A stretch of 64,000 bases of DNA from Bacillota bacterium (GTDB lineage: Bacteria; Bacillota; Sulfobacillia; JAJZYS01; JAJYTV01): the NCBI GenBank assembly GCA_021793215.1, contig JAJYTE010000004.1, forward strand, positions 47,821-111,820, written 5' to 3'. Within the stretch, counting starts at the first letter, position 1, and each line of letters starts with the position of its first letter. The notes below the pieces were generated by a model. It did not search any database and was not told where the DNA came from. It saw nothing but the letters and a program-made list of their open reading frames with translations. The position numbers were made by a program, and so were the translations under genes. Below are positions 8,246-19,141 of this stretch, in pieces.

Positions 8246-9700
8246 TCAGTAGGATCTCGCCCAAAGCGCAGAGTGCTTCGCGGGCTGGCCGCACACCGCG
8301 CAAGTTTCCACCGGGAGCCCCTCGAATGGGATATTGCGGATCGTCGCGCCCGTCTCCTCACGCACCTTCTGTTCGCACGCGGGATCACCGCAGAAGCCGC
8401 CGGCGGCGAAGCCGCGCCGCGCCGCGGCGATCTCTCCGATCTCGGCGATGCTCGTCACCGCCTGGGTGCTGTCGAGCACGCGCTGGCGGGAGCGGCGCAG
8501 TAAGTTGTCCTGTACTTCGCCAAGGAGTGCAAGTACCGTCCCCTCCAGCCCGTCCTGGGAGACGGAAGTCTTCTCGCCCGTGTCGCGCCGCACGAGCACG
8601 CACTGCTGTTCGCGCAGGTCGCGCGGACCGAGCTCGAGACGCACGGGCACGCCGCGCAGCTCCCAATGGTTGAACTTGTAGCCGGGCGTGAACTCCTCGC
8701 GGTCGTCGAGCAGCACGCGGACCGCGTCGCCGAGCCGGTCCTTCAGTTGACGGGCGCGCGTACGCACCGCCTCCCCCTCTGCGCCCGTACCGATCGGCAC
8801 GATCACGACCTGGGTCGGGGCCATCTTCGGCGGCAGCACGAGCCCACGCGCGTCGCCGTGCACCATGATCAAGGCGCCGATCGCGCGCCACGAGAGTCCC
8901 CAGGACGTCGTGTGCGCGAACTGCAGTTGGCCCTCGCGGTCGAGGTAGCGGATCTCGTACGCCTTCGCGAAGTTCTGGCCGAGGTTGTGCGACGTCGCGC
9001 CCTGCAGGGCCCGGCCGTCGCCCATCAGCGCCTCGACGGAGTAGGTGTTCTGGGCACCGGGGAACTTCTCGCTCTCCGTCTTCTGGCCGGGGACGACCCA
9101 GATGGCCATCTCGTTCTCGTAGAAGTCGCGGTACACCTCGAGCATGCGCAGCGTTTCCTCCTGCGCCTCCTCAGCGGTGGCATGGGCAGTGTGCCCCTCC
9201 TGCCAGAGGAACTCGGTCGTGCGCAGAAAGGGGCGCGTCGCCTTCTCCCAGCGCACCACGTTGCACCACTGGTTGATCAGGATGGGCAGATCGCGGTAGG
9301 ACTGGACCCATCGGCTGTACATCGGTCCGATGATCGCCTCGGACGTCGGGCGGATCGCGAGGCGCTCCTGCAGGAGCTCGTCGCCGCCCGTCGAGACCCA
9401 GAGCACCTCGGGCGTGAAGCCCTCCACGTGCTCGGACTCGCGCAGCAGGAAGCTCTCCGGAATGAGCAGCGGGAAGTAGGCGTTCTGGTGCCCCGTCGCC
9501 TTGAAGCGATGGTCAAGCGCGGCCTGCGTGCGCTCCCACAGGTTGTAGCCGTACGGCTTGAAGACGACGCAGCCCCGCACGGGAGCGTAGTCGACCAGGT
9601 CGGCCTTCGTCACGACGTCCACGTACCACTGGGCGAAGTCGACGCTGGGATCGGCGATCTCCTGTACGAAGGAGCCCTTCTCCTTACCGGCTTTCGGCAC
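8246..9700 (-). CDS. proS: Prolyl-tRNA synthetase, archaeal/eukaryotic-like type
   Basis: Protein of 484 residues charging tRNA-Pro. Class II motifs are clear: motif 2 around TRPFLRTTEFLWQEGHTAH and motif 3 near the HTTSWGLSWRAIG segment. It has a C-terminal zinc-type domain (C-GDPAC near 440, CAVCGQ near 470) and ends in Tyr, as in the short archaeal-type ProRS, and lacks the editing insertion of bacterial-type ProRS. The GTG at 9700 was preferred because AGGAGG lies nine bases ahead; an ATG at 9718 would place that site inside the gene. It overlaps ispG by 17 bases. Confidence 0.95.
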   Translation of the reverse strand: MPKAGKEKGSFVQEIADPSVDFAQWYVDVVTKADLVDYAPVRGCVVFKPYGYNLWERTQAALDHRFKATGHQNAYFPLLIPESFLLRESEHVEGFTPEVLWVSTGGDELLQERLAIRPTSEAIIGPMYSRWVQSYRDLPILINQWCNVVRWEKATRPFLRTTEFLWQEGHTAHATAEEAQEETLRMLEVYRDFYENEMAIWVVPGQKTESEKFPGAQNTYSVEALMGDGRALQGATSHNLGQNFAKAYEIRYLDREGQLQFAHTTSWGLSWRAIGALIMVHGDARGLVLPPKMAPTQVVIVPIGTGAEGEAVRTRARQLKDRLGDAVRVLLDDREEFTPGYKFNHWELRGVPVRLELGPRDLREQQCVLVRRDTGEKTSVSQDGLEGTVLALLGEVQDNLLRRSRQRVLDSTQAVTSIAEIGEIAAARRGFAAGGFCGDPACEQKVREETGATIRNIPFEGLPVETCAVCGQPAKHSALWARSY

Positions 9701-10778
9701 TCGCCTTGGCCTCCTCATCGAGCCGGCGCACCTCGTCCACGAGGCGGTCGACCATCTCTTCCTGGCTCACCTTGCCGGCGATCTCCCCGTTCTTGTAGAG
9801 GAAGCCGAAGCCGCGCCCGCCGGCGAGCCCGACATCCGACTCCTTCGCCTCGCCGGGGCCGTTCACGACGCAACCCATCACCGAGATGCGCAGCGGCACG
9901 GTGAACCCGGAGACACGCTGCTCCACTTCGGCTGCGACCTTCTGCAGGTCGATCTCGCAGCGGCCGCAGGTCGGGCACGCGTATACGGTGGGGCCGAACA
10001 CGCGGCGATCGGTCGCGCGCAGGATCTCGCGCGCGACCTTCACTTCCTCCTCGGCGGGGCCGGAGAGGGAGACCCGGATCGTGTCCCCGATCCCCTCGCT
10101 GAGAAGGATGCCCAAGCCGACGGAAGAACGGATCGATCCGGACCAGACGGTGCCGGACTCCGTGATGCCCAGGTGCAGCGGGACATCGCTCTGGCGGGAG
10201 AAGAGCCGGTAGGCGTCCACCGTCAGGGCCACTTCCGGTGCCTTCAGCGAGATGATGACTTGGTCGAAGTTCAGGTCGTCGAGGATCTCGAGGTGGCGCA
10301 TGCCGCTCTCGACCATGGCCTCGGGCGTCGGGTGTCCGTACTTCTCGATGAGGTCCTTCTCGAGCGAGCCCGCGTTGACGCCGATGCGGATTGGCACGCC
10401 GCGCGACTTCGCCTCGGTCACGACGGCGCGGACCCGCTCCGGCGAGCCGATGTTGCCCGGGTTCAGCCGGAGCTTTTGGACGCCGGACTGCAGCGCGATC
10501 AGCGCGAGCCGGTAGTCGAAGTGGATGTCGGCGACGATCGGGATGGGACTCGCCGCCTTGATCTTCGCGAGCGCCTCGGCGGCCTGCCTGTCGAGTACGG
10601 CGAGGCGAACCATCTCGCAGCCTGCCTGCACGAGTCGGAAAATTTCCTCAAGGGTCGCCGGCACATCGCGCGTGTCGGTCTTCGTCATCGTCTGGACGAC
10701 GATCGGATGATCGCCGCCGATCGTCAGCGCGTCGCCAATGTGCACTTCGCGCGTTACCCGCCTTGTCGGCATTGGCAT
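9684..10778 (-). CDS. ispG: 4-hydroxy-3-methylbut-2-enyl diphosphate synthase (flavodoxin)
   Basis: Protein of 364 residues catalysing the penultimate step of the MEP isoprenoid pathway with a [4Fe-4S] cluster. The TIM-barrel part includes ADIHFDYRLA, LRLNPGNIG and RIGVNAGSLE. The cluster ligands lie in the C-terminal domain: CPTCGRCE near residue 269 and CVVNGPGEA near 307. Length is normal for the bacterial short form. It sits with rseP and dxr, matching the common dxr-rseP-ispG-proS order. A second in-frame ATG lies two codons in; either may start the protein. Confidence 0.96.
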   Translation of the reverse strand: MPMPTRRVTREVHIGDALTIGGDHPIVVQTMTKTDTRDVPATLEEIFRLVQAGCEMVRLAVLDRQAAEALAKIKAASPIPIVADIHFDYRLALIALQSGVQKLRLNPGNIGSPERVRAVVTEAKSRGVPIRIGVNAGSLEKDLIEKYGHPTPEAMVESGMRHLEILDDLNFDQVIISLKAPEVALTVDAYRLFSRQSDVPLHLGITESGTVWSGSIRSSVGLGILLSEGIGDTIRVSLSGPAEEEVKVAREILRATDRRVFGPTVYACPTCGRCEIDLQKVAAEVEQRVSGFTVPLRISVMGCVVNGPGEAKESDVGLAGGRGFGFLYKNGEIAGKVSQEEMVDRLVDEVRRLDEEAKASAESR

Positions 10779-10798
10779 TGCACCCGCCCATGGGCAGC

Positions 10799-10814
10799 GG
10801 GGGCTCGGCCCCCC
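10799..10814 (-). other. Short GC hairpin between rseP and ispG
   Basis: GGGGG and CCCCC arms with a five-base loop lie in the 48-base gap between the rseP stop and the ispG start. There is no U-tract. It may pause polymerase or stabilise an mRNA end within the operon. Confidence 0.35.
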
Positions 10815-10826
10815 TTCTCCGGCACC

Positions 10827-11861
10827 TTACATGGAGCCGTACATGTGAACGATATCATGGTACGCCAAAACGGCTGCCAGCCCAAGTAGGATCATCATCC
10901 CGATCGAGTTGACCATCGCCTCGCGCTGCGGGTCCAGCCGACGGCCGCGAATCCACTCGATCGCCAGTACCAACAGCCGTTCGCCGTCCAATGGAGGGAA
11001 CGGCACGAGGTTGATCAGCCCGAGGTTGACCGAGAGGACCGCCGCCAGCAGGAGGATCTGCGCAAGCCCCGCCGCTTCGGCCTGCTGCACCGCGCCGTAG
11101 ATGCCTACGATGCCCGATACCGGCGGTGCCTGGCCGTGCGTCAGCGGCCCGACGATCGCCGAGACGAGGACGCCGGATGCGCTGGCTGTCTGCTTCGCAC
11201 CTTGCCCGAGCCCGCTCAGGAGGGGCTGGCGCACGGTCTCCAGCATCGGCAGCACGCCGATGTGGCGCACGTTCGGATAGCTCGGGTCGAGCGTCGGCGC
11301 GACGGCCACTTGGAAGCGGCGGCCGTGGCGCAGCACCGTGAAGACGATCGGCTTGCCCTTCGCGGCGGAGACCGTCTTCAGGAGAGCGTTCCAGGAATGA
11401 AGCGGTGCCCCGTTCGCGGCGACGAGCTCGTCGCCGCGCTGCAGACCCGCGCGCTGCGCGGGCATGTTCGCCTCGAGGCCGCCGATGCGCGGCGGCCCCG
11501 GGACGAAGGACTGCACGCCGACCGCGCTAAATAGCGCCCAGAAGAGAACGACCGCCAGCAAAAGGTTCATCGCGGGACCGGCCGCGATCGTCAGGATGCG
11601 CCCGATCATCGGCCGGCTGTTGAAGCTGTCCGGCGTCTCCTCCTGGCCCGGCTCCATGCCGTAGAGGCGGACGTAGCCGCCCAAGAGAATCGGGCGGAAG
11701 CTGTACTCGGTGTCGCCGCGCCGCCAGCCGAACAGGCGCGGCCCGAACCCGACGGAGAACTCGTCGACGCGAACGCCCCACCACTTCGCCACGATGAAGT
11801 GGCCGAACTCGTGGATCACGACCAGGCCGACCAACAGCGCGACGAAGAGCAGTGCCGTCAC
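10827..11861 (-). CDS. rseP: RIP-type site-2 intramembrane metalloprotease RseP/RasP
   Basis: Protein of 344 residues in the cytoplasmic membrane. The zinc-binding HEFGH is at residues 17-21 inside the first membrane helix, the second catalytic motif is in VPFPPLDGERLL near residue 285, and a PDZ domain lies between (about 115-200). It cleaves membrane-embedded anti-sigma factors, cell division proteins and leftover signal peptides in relatives. The start overlaps the dxr stop by four bases. Strongly conserved neighbour of dxr and cdsA. Confidence 0.95.
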   Translation of the reverse strand: MTALLFVALLVGLVVIHEFGHFIVAKWWGVRVDEFSVGFGPRLFGWRRGDTEYSFRPILLGGYVRLYGMEPGQEETPDSFNSRPMIGRILTIAAGPAMNLLLAVVLFWALFSAVGVQSFVPGPPRIGGLEANMPAQRAGLQRGDELVAANGAPLHSWNALLKTVSAAKGKPIVFTVLRHGRRFQVAVAPTLDPSYPNVRHIGVLPMLETVRQPLLSGLGQGAKQTASASGVLVSAIVGPLTHGQAPPVSGIVGIYGAVQQAEAAGLAQILLLAAVLSVNLGLINLVPFPPLDGERLLVLAIEWIRGRRLDPQREAMVNSIGMMILLGLAAVLAYHDIVHMYGSM

Positions 11862-12982
11862 CGCGCTTCACTCCCCCGTAGAAGGACCTGCGCCTGCCGT
11901 CGCGCCCACGCGTCTGCGGCCTTGAGCGCTGCGAAGTCCGGCGAAACGACCACCTCATGTCGATCGAGCACTGAAGCGATCAACGGAACGATGGATCCGA
12001 ACCCGATCTCGCCCGAGAGGAACGCCTGAACGGCCACCTGGTCGACCGCCGTCAAGACGGCCGGCATCGTGCCGCCTATTGTACCCGCGTCGCGGCACAG
12101 CCGCAAGGAAGGATAGCGGAGCGCATCCGGCCGCGCGAAGCGCAGTTCCGACATGTCCTCGGGCTCGAGCGGCCTGAGCGCGCCCTCCGGAACGTCAGGG
12201 TACGCCAGCGCCTGCTCGATCGGCAACCGCATGTCGGGCCTGGCGAGCGAGGCGTACAGTGCGCCGTCCACCGTCTCGCAGAGCGCGTGGACGATCTGCG
12301 TCGGATGGATCCAGACGTCGAGCCGCTCAAGCGGCAACCCGAACAGCACGTGCGCCTCGATCAGCTCGATCCCCTTGTTCATCAATGTGGCAGAATCGAT
12401 CGTCACGAGCGGGCCCATGCTCCAGTTCGGATGGCGCAGCGCGTCCTCGGGCGTCGCGTCCGAAAGGCGTTCGAGCGGCCAGTCGCGCAACGCACCGCCG
12501 GATGTCGTGATGATCAGCCGCCGCACCGTCTGCGGCGGCCTGCCGCCCAGGAGCTGGAAGGCTGCGGCGTGCTCCGAGTCGACGGGCACCAGCAGGCCAC
12601 GCGCGACCGCATCGCGCAGGAGGTCACCGCCCGCGATGATGGCCTCCTTGGTCGCGGCCGCAACGCGACGCCCCGCTCCGACGGCCGCGAGCAACGGCGG
12701 CAAGCCGTCGAAGCCGGTGACGGCCAGTACGACGGTGTCGACCGTCGGCCAGAGCGCCAGCTCCGTCAAGGCGCTGGGCCCGGAGAGACGCCGCCCGAAG
12801 GCGGCCTCGCCGCTCCCCTCGTCGTAGGAGTACGCCTCGGGCCGAAACTCCTCCACCAGCTGCCAGAACTCTGGGCCCGCGCGGCGCGCCGCGAGCGCGA
12901 CCACACGGTCGCCGCGCCGGCGGGCTACGGCGAGCGTCTGGCGCCCGATCGATCCGGTCGCTCCGAGCACTGCGAGGTTCAT
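11858..12982 (-). CDS. dxr: 1-deoxy-D-xylulose 5-phosphate reductoisomerase
   Basis: Protein of 374 residues, the NADPH-dependent first committed enzyme of the MEP pathway. The N-terminal dinucleotide-binding motif is GATGSIGRQTL (residues 7-17). The metal-binding PVDSEHAAAFQLL is near 138 and the substrate-loop segment TTSGGALRDWP near 165, followed by ATLMNKGIELIEAH. It overlaps rseP downstream and the permease gene upstream by four bases each, so the three are translationally coupled. With ispG and uppS it supplies undecaprenyl phosphate for the wall. Confidence 0.97.
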   Translation of the reverse strand: MNLAVLGATGSIGRQTLAVARRRGDRVVALAARRAGPEFWQLVEEFRPEAYSYDEGSGEAAFGRRLSGPSALTELALWPTVDTVVLAVTGFDGLPPLLAAVGAGRRVAAATKEAIIAGGDLLRDAVARGLLVPVDSEHAAAFQLLGGRPPQTVRRLIITTSGGALRDWPLERLSDATPEDALRHPNWSMGPLVTIDSATLMNKGIELIEAHVLFGLPLERLDVWIHPTQIVHALCETVDGALYASLARPDMRLPIEQALAYPDVPEGALRPLEPEDMSELRFARPDALRYPSLRLCRDAGTIGGTMPAVLTAVDQVAVQAFLSGEIGFGSIVPLIASVLDRHEVVVSPDFAALKAADAWARRQAQVLLRGSEAR

Positions 12983-13944
12983 GTCTGGACCTCCCCGAGG
13001 TAGGCCGCCCAGGCCGTCGCGGCCAGGACGGGACCGACGGCCAATCCGACGGTACCAAAGAGATGCACTCCGATGTACATCGTGACAAGCGCGGCCAGCG
13101 GGTGCAACCCCATCTGGCCCCCGACCAGCCGCGGCTCGATGGTCGGGCGTACCGTAGCCGCGGCGATCAGCACCAGCACCAGCCGCAGCGCGAGCGAGTA
13201 CTGCCCCAGAAGCGCCGCGCCCGCCGCCCAGGGTCCGAGCACCGTCGCGGGCCCGAGCGCGGGCGCGATGTCCAGAACGCCGACGGCGAGCGCTGCCAGG
13301 ATCGCGTACGGCGCCCCGACCAGCAGGAGTCCCAGCCCGGTGACGAGTGTCGTGAGGGAGGCGAGCAGCAGTTGCGCCTTCAGGTAGCGCACCGTGGCGA
13401 CGAGCGCCACGCGGCCGATCCGCAGAGATGGCCGCGGGAGTATGGCGGGCAACTCACGCGCGATGCCGCGCCGCAGCTGCGGCAGATCCCGAGACACAAT
13501 GTAGGCGCCGACTGCCGCGACCACGATGGCGAGGGCGGTGTCGGGCAGTTGCAGCGCGATGCGACCCGCGCCCGTCGTTAGCTGCGTGAACACGTGCACC
13601 GGCACGGAGGGCGCCGGTCCCAGGAGGTGCTGTGGCCAGATCTCGCTGATGCGCTGCGAGAGGATCTGCGCCTCGGCAGGAAGCCCATGCGCTATGCGCA
13701 GCGCCTCCTGCACTGCGGCGCGCACGACGAGCGCGAGCGCCACGAACATCAGCGTGCCTAGCCCGCCCAGTGCCAGGACGGCCGCGAGCGGCCTCGGCAT
13801 GCCGCGCGCGCTCAGTCGCTCGACGATCGGCTCTACGCCGGCGGCGAGCAGCAGCGCGAGGAGAATCGGGTAGAGGTGCGGCAAGAGGTAGCGCGCCAAT
13901 GCGTACCCCAGCACCAGGACCAAGAGACCGCGCGCTTGGGGCAC
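12979..13944 (-). CDS. AI-2E/PerM family membrane protein
   Basis: Protein of 321 residues with about seven or eight hydrophobic helices and the family pattern: an N-terminal helix pair (PHLYPILLALLLAAGVEPI), a soluble middle portion (about 90-135) and a conserved C-terminal segment with P-EP-LVG and LHPLAALV. The family covers the putative AI-2 exporter TqsA, PerM and sporulation protein YtvI; the substrate is not predictable. It sits between cdsA and dxr, where B. subtilis has no gene, and overlaps dxr by four bases. Confidence 0.85.
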   Translation of the reverse strand: MPQARGLLVLVLGYALARYLLPHLYPILLALLLAAGVEPIVERLSARGMPRPLAAVLALGGLGTLMFVALALVVRAAVQEALRIAHGLPAEAQILSQRISEIWPQHLLGPAPSVPVHVFTQLTTGAGRIALQLPDTALAIVVAAVGAYIVSRDLPQLRRGIARELPAILPRPSLRIGRVALVATVRYLKAQLLLASLTTLVTGLGLLLVGAPYAILAALAVGVLDIAPALGPATVLGPWAAGAALLGQYSLALRLVLVLIAAATVRPTIEPRLVGGQMGLHPLAALVTMYIGVHLFGTVGLAVGPVLAATAWAAYLGEVQT

Positions 13945-13965
13945 TCCCAGCCCCCCGCTTCCGAG

Positions 13966-14742
13966 CTATCTCAGGAGATAGTATAGAAGCGGCAGGGCGA
14001 AAAGAATGGAGTCGATGCGGTCCAAGAGACCGCCATGTCCCGGCATGAATGTCCCGGAGTCCTTCGTGTTGGCCCAGCGCTTGATCGCCGACTCCCCGAG
14101 ATCGCCGAGCACCGCGAGGAGGCCGGTCACGACGCCGACCCAGAGGCCGAACTGCACGCCTCTCCCGAGCATGGAGAGGGAGAGCACGACGCCGGCCACA
14201 GTCGCTAGCGCGACCCCGCCGACCATGCCCTCCCAGGACTTTCCGGGCGACAGGCGCGGGGAGATCTTATGCCGTCCGAGGCGCGACCCGACGAGATACG
14301 CCCCGATGTCCGCCGCCCAGACCATCAGCAGCGCGGCTGCGGCGGGGGCGAAGCCGTGCGAGCGCAGCAGGAAGAGGTACGCGAGCGGAAGCGCGATGTA
14401 GACCTGGCCGAAAAGGTCCATGCCGATGGTGCCGCCCGAGAGGCCGATCAGCGGCGGGACGACGAGGTTCACCGCCATCAGCAGCGCCATCGCGGGCCAC
14501 AAGAGCCACAGGTGGCCAGAGAAGGCGACGAAGAGGATCGGAAGACCGCCGAAGAAGTTTAGCCAGCTGACCGGCACGGAGCCGCCCTCCTGGCAGATGC
14601 GGCTCCACTCGTGGGCCCCCAGCAGGTAGAAGCCGAGGAGCCCGAAGAGCAGGTAGTAGCCGCCGAGGTAGACAAGCGCGAGCACCAGGGGGATGGCGAC
14701 GATGGTGCTCGCGGCTCGCAGGGCAAGGGCGCTCCGCTTCAT
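13966..14742 (-). CDS. cdsA: Phosphatidate cytidylyltransferase
   Basis: Protein of 258 residues that makes CDP-diacylglycerol from phosphatidic acid and CTP, the entry to phospholipid synthesis. It is a polytopic membrane protein with the C-terminal signature S-KR-NTKDSG, HGGLLDRIDS (about residues 220-245) and an earlier SPGKSWEG. The ATG at 14742 overlaps the uppS stop (ATGA); the open frame above it is inside uppS and unrelated. Confidence 0.95.
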   Translation of the reverse strand: MKRSALALRAASTIVAIPLVLALVYLGGYYLLFGLLGFYLLGAHEWSRICQEGGSVPVSWLNFFGGLPILFVAFSGHLWLLWPAMALLMAVNLVVPPLIGLSGGTIGMDLFGQVYIALPLAYLFLLRSHGFAPAAAALLMVWAADIGAYLVGSRLGRHKISPRLSPGKSWEGMVGGVALATVAGVVLSLSMLGRGVQFGLWVGVVTGLLAVLGDLGESAIKRWANTKDSGTFMPGHGGLLDRIDSILFALPLLYYLLR

Positions 14743-15434
14743 GCGTGCCCACCGTAGCGACGCTCCCGCTGCTCGAACTGCTCGAGGGCGCGACGCAGCT
14801 CGGACTCGTCGAAGTCGGGCCAGAGCACAGGCGTGACGTAGATCTCCGCGTACGCGCTCTGCCACAGTAGGAAGTTTGAGAGGCGCACCTCTCCGCTCGG
14901 GCGGATGACCAGGTCGGGATCCGGCATGCCCGCCGTGTCCAGGAGCTCGCCGAACGCCTCCTCGTCCAGCGACTTGAGGTTCTCTGGGTTCGCGAGGGCG
15001 CGGCGCACCGCGCGGACGATCTCGTCTCGCCCGCCGTAGTTCACCGCGATCGCCAGTACAAGTCCCTGGTTCTGGGCCGTGCGGCGCGCCGCTGTCTCCA
15101 TCTCGCGGCGGCACCGCTCCGGCATGGCGCGCGCATCTCCCAGGAAGACGATCTTGACCTGCTCTCGATCGAGCTCGTCGACTTCACTGCGCAGGTACTC
15201 GACCAAGAGGTCCATCAGCACCTCGACCTCTTCCGGCGGGCGCTTCCAGTTCTCGGTGGAGAACGCGAAGACGGAGAGGTACTCGACTCCGAGGCCGGGC
15301 GCCGCGCGGACGATGCGCCTGAGCGCCTCGACGCCCGCGCGGTGGCCATAGGGGCGCGGCTGACCGCGCGTTGCGGCCCATCGGCCGTTGCCGTCCATGA
15401 TGATCGCCACGTGGCGCGCGCCGTACGTCGTCAT
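14739..15434 (-). CDS. uppS: Undecaprenyl diphosphate synthase (cis-prenyltransferase)
   Basis: Protein of 231 residues that condenses eight isopentenyl diphosphates onto farnesyl diphosphate to make the wall lipid carrier precursor. Conserved segments: IIMDGNGRWA (11-20, with the catalytic Asp), GHRAGVEALR, FSTENW, NYGGRDEIVRA and the C-terminal DLVIRPSGEVRLSNFLLWQSAYAE region. It overlaps cdsA and the small upstream gene by four bases each. Confidence 0.97.
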   Translation of the reverse strand: MTTYGARHVAIIMDGNGRWAATRGQPRPYGHRAGVEALRRIVRAAPGLGVEYLSVFAFSTENWKRPPEEVEVLMDLLVEYLRSEVDELDREQVKIVFLGDARAMPERCRREMETAARRTAQNQGLVLAIAVNYGGRDEIVRAVRRALANPENLKSLDEEAFGELLDTAGMPDPDLVIRPSGEVRLSNFLLWQSAYAEIYVTPVLWPDFDESELRRALEQFEQRERRYGGHA

Positions 15435-15631
15435 GGTGTCGGATCCTGAGCAGTCCGGAACGACGCCACCAGGACCTCCACCGCCTTCTCACCTTGCCGT
15501 GCGCGGACGACGCGCAGTTGATCGCCAGTGAACTCGCGAGGCGGCCGCGTCTCGCGCACCACCAGAGCCAGTCCCTCCACACGGCAGATCTCCCGCGCCT
15601 CCTCCAGGGTACAGCCCACCAGGACCGCCAT
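15431..15631 (-). CDS. Small protein of unknown function between frr and uppS
   Basis: Protein of 66 residues, ATG at 15631 overlapping the frr stop by one base, stop overlapping the uppS start by four. It has an N-terminal hydrophobic strand (MAVLVGCTLEEA), an acidic-to-basic middle with RETRPPRE and a C-terminal strand VEVLVASF. I recognise no named domain. Position, tight coupling and codon use like the neighbours argue for a real gene. A link to ribosome recycling or lipid carrier synthesis would be guesswork. Confidence 0.72.
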   Translation of the reverse strand: MAVLVGCTLEEAREICRVEGLALVVRETRPPREFTGDQLRVVRARQGEKAVEVLVASFRTAQDPTP

Positions 15632-16185
15632 CAAACGGAGAGGATCTCCTTCTCCTTCGCTGCCACGGCCTGGTCGATCTCGCCGATCGCGTTGTCGGTC
15701 AGCTTCTGAAGTTCGTCCTGCAAGCGGCGCAAGTCGTCCTCCGTGATGCTGGCCTGCTTCTGCTCCGCCTTCAGGTGGTCCACCGCGTCACGCCGCACGT
15801 TGCGCACCGCGACCTTCTCGTCCTCCGCCTTCCGGTGCAGCACGCGCACGAGTTCCTTGCGCCGCTCCTCGGTCAGCTGGGGGATCTGCAGCCGGATGAC
15901 GTTGCCGTCGGACGCCGGAGAGAGTCCGAGTTCGCTCTTCAGGATCGCCTTCTCGATCACCGGCACGAGCTGCCGGTCCCACGGCTGGATCACCAGCAGG
16001 CGGGCTTCCGGTGCCGTGATCTGGGCGACCTGCTGCAGCGGCGTCGGCGTGCCGTAGTACTCCACCGACAGCTTCTCGACGAGCGCGGGCGTCGCCCGGC
16101 CGGCCCGCAGCGTCTGCAACTCCTCGTGCAGCACCGCCACCGACTTCTCCATCTTGTCCTTCGCCTGGTTCAGCAGGGCGTGCAT
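15631..16185 (-). CDS. frr: Ribosome recycling factor
   Basis: Protein of 184 residues with the standard RRF layout: a three-helix bundle and a small beta domain (about 30-105). Signatures are LRAGRATPALVEKL, YYGTPTPLQQVA and VRNVRRDAVDHLK. It splits post-termination ribosomes together with EF-G. The gene begins two bases after the pyrH stop and belongs to the rpsB-tsf-pyrH-frr operon. Confidence 0.97.
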   Translation of the reverse strand: MHALLNQAKDKMEKSVAVLHEELQTLRAGRATPALVEKLSVEYYGTPTPLQQVAQITAPEARLLVIQPWDRQLVPVIEKAILKSELGLSPASDGNVIRLQIPQLTEERRKELVRVLHRKAEDEKVAVRNVRRDAVDHLKAEQKQASITEDDLRRLQDELQKLTDNAIGEIDQAVAAKEKEILSV

Positions 16186-16186
16186 C

Positions 16187-17537
<1,351 letters not shown>

Positions 17538-17565
17538 ACCGTTTCCCTCCCATATTCGTGCGAAG

Positions 17566-17592
17566 GCGCCCCCGGTCTCATACCGGGGGCGC
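17566..17592 (-). terminator. Intergenic hairpin between rpsB and tsf
   Basis: Perfect 11-base arms (GCGCCCCCGGT and ACCGGGGGCGC) around the loop CTCAT in the 66-base gap. No U-run follows, so it is more likely a partial terminator or mRNA-end stabiliser that raises rpsB over tsf than a full stop. Confidence 0.6.
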
Positions 17593-17603
17593 AGAGAAGC
17601 CTC

Positions 17604-18302
<699 letters not shown>

Positions 18303-18410
18303 GAGATTCCTCCTATCGGTTTTGCCGCCGCGCGGCTCCTCTGCACCGAGAAACCCGGCTGCCCGGGCCACCGCCCAGCACATCACCGCGCGTGCGAAAT
18401 TGCCTTCAGC

Positions 18411-18439
18411 AGTATACCACGGGCCAGATGAGGGCTCAA
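18411..18439 (-). promoter_or_regulatory. Sigma-A promoter of the rpsB operon
   Basis: TTGAGC, 17 bases, then TATACT, with TG one base before the -10 (extended). It lies 109 bases upstream of the rpsB start, leaving a leader of about 100 nt that could carry ribosomal-protein autoregulation; no known S2 leader motif was recognised. Confidence 0.75.
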
Positions 18440-18503
18440 TCAGTTCCAAGGACGCGCACGCGCGCTTCTGGGGCGCGCGCGGCGGCGAGATCCTAGATCT
18501 CTC

Positions 18504-18532
18504 TTGCGCGCGGCCGTCGCACGTGCTAGCAT
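18504..18532 (+). promoter_or_regulatory. Promoter of the marR-efflux operon
   Basis: TTGCGC, 17 bases, then TAGCAT, with TG one base before the -10. It ends immediately in front of a perfect inverted repeat and about 42 bases before the marR start. It diverges from the rpsB promoter. Confidence 0.55.
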
Positions 18533-18533
18533 T

Positions 18534-18549
18534 CGTTCTCGTGAGAACG
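18534..18549. promoter_or_regulatory. Candidate MarR operator
   Basis: Inverted repeat CGTTCTC-GT-GAGAACG, perfect 7-base arms with a 2-base spacer, directly downstream of the -10 box, so a bound repressor would block transcription start. Size and placement are typical for MarR-family operators; binding by the adjacent regulator is inferred. Confidence 0.6.
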
Positions 18550-18573
18550 TTTCGCGCAGAACGAGGTGATCGC

Positions 18574-19125
18574 TTGGAGGCTCCGGAGGTCGTCCTGCTG
18601 CAGTTGCTCAAGGCGTTGAACCAGCAGATGGTCACGCGGCTCCGCGCCGTCGCGTTCGACCACGACCTGCCCGGGTCGGGAATCGGCGTGCTGCATCAGG
18701 TGCGGGAGACTCCCGGTGCCACCGTCAGCGAGATCTCGCGCCAGACGCATGTCGCGAAGTCGCATGTATCCACCACGGTCGATGAACTGTGTCGCCAGGG
18801 TTTCCTGGAGAAACGGCCGGACGCCCAGGACCATCGGCTCGTCCGCCTGTACCAGTCCGAGAAGGCACATCAGATCAGCGAGGCAGTCCTCTCCGAGGTG
18901 AAGCGCGAACTGCGCGCGGTGCTCGACAGCGTCCCGTCCGAGACGCTCGCCTCGCTGATCGCTGGACTGGACGCATTGCTGGTTGCGTTCGAACAGGACA
19001 CGGCTGACCGCCTGGGTGGGTCGCATGCCCACGTGGGCAACACAGGGCCGGAGTCGCGCCAACCAAGGGATTGCGAGGGGGACCACACAGTTGCAGAACG
19101 AGAGGGCGGAAGTCGCAGAGCGTAG
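18574..19125 (+). CDS. MarR-family transcriptional regulator
   Basis: Protein of 183 residues. The winged helix-turn-helix occupies about residues 35-110 ([20 protein letters not shown], then [21 protein letters not shown] and the wing DHRLVRLY), flanked by dimerisation helices. MarR proteins usually repress until a phenolic or drug ligand releases them. I chose the TTG at 18574 because GAGGTG precedes it by five bases; a GTG at 18541 is in frame but falls within the operator. The efflux pump follows, so this is probably its autoregulated repressor. Confidence 0.88.
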   Translation: MEAPEVVLLQLLKALNQQMVTRLRAVAFDHDLPGSGIGVLHQVRETPGATVSEISRQTHVAKSHVSTTVDELCRQGFLEKRPDAQDHRLVRLYQSEKAHQISEAVLSEVKRELRAVLDSVPSETLASLIAGLDALLVAFEQDTADRLGGSHAHVGNTGPESRQPRDCEGDHTVAEREGGSRRA

Positions 19126-19141
19126 GCGCACTGCGCGCCGC

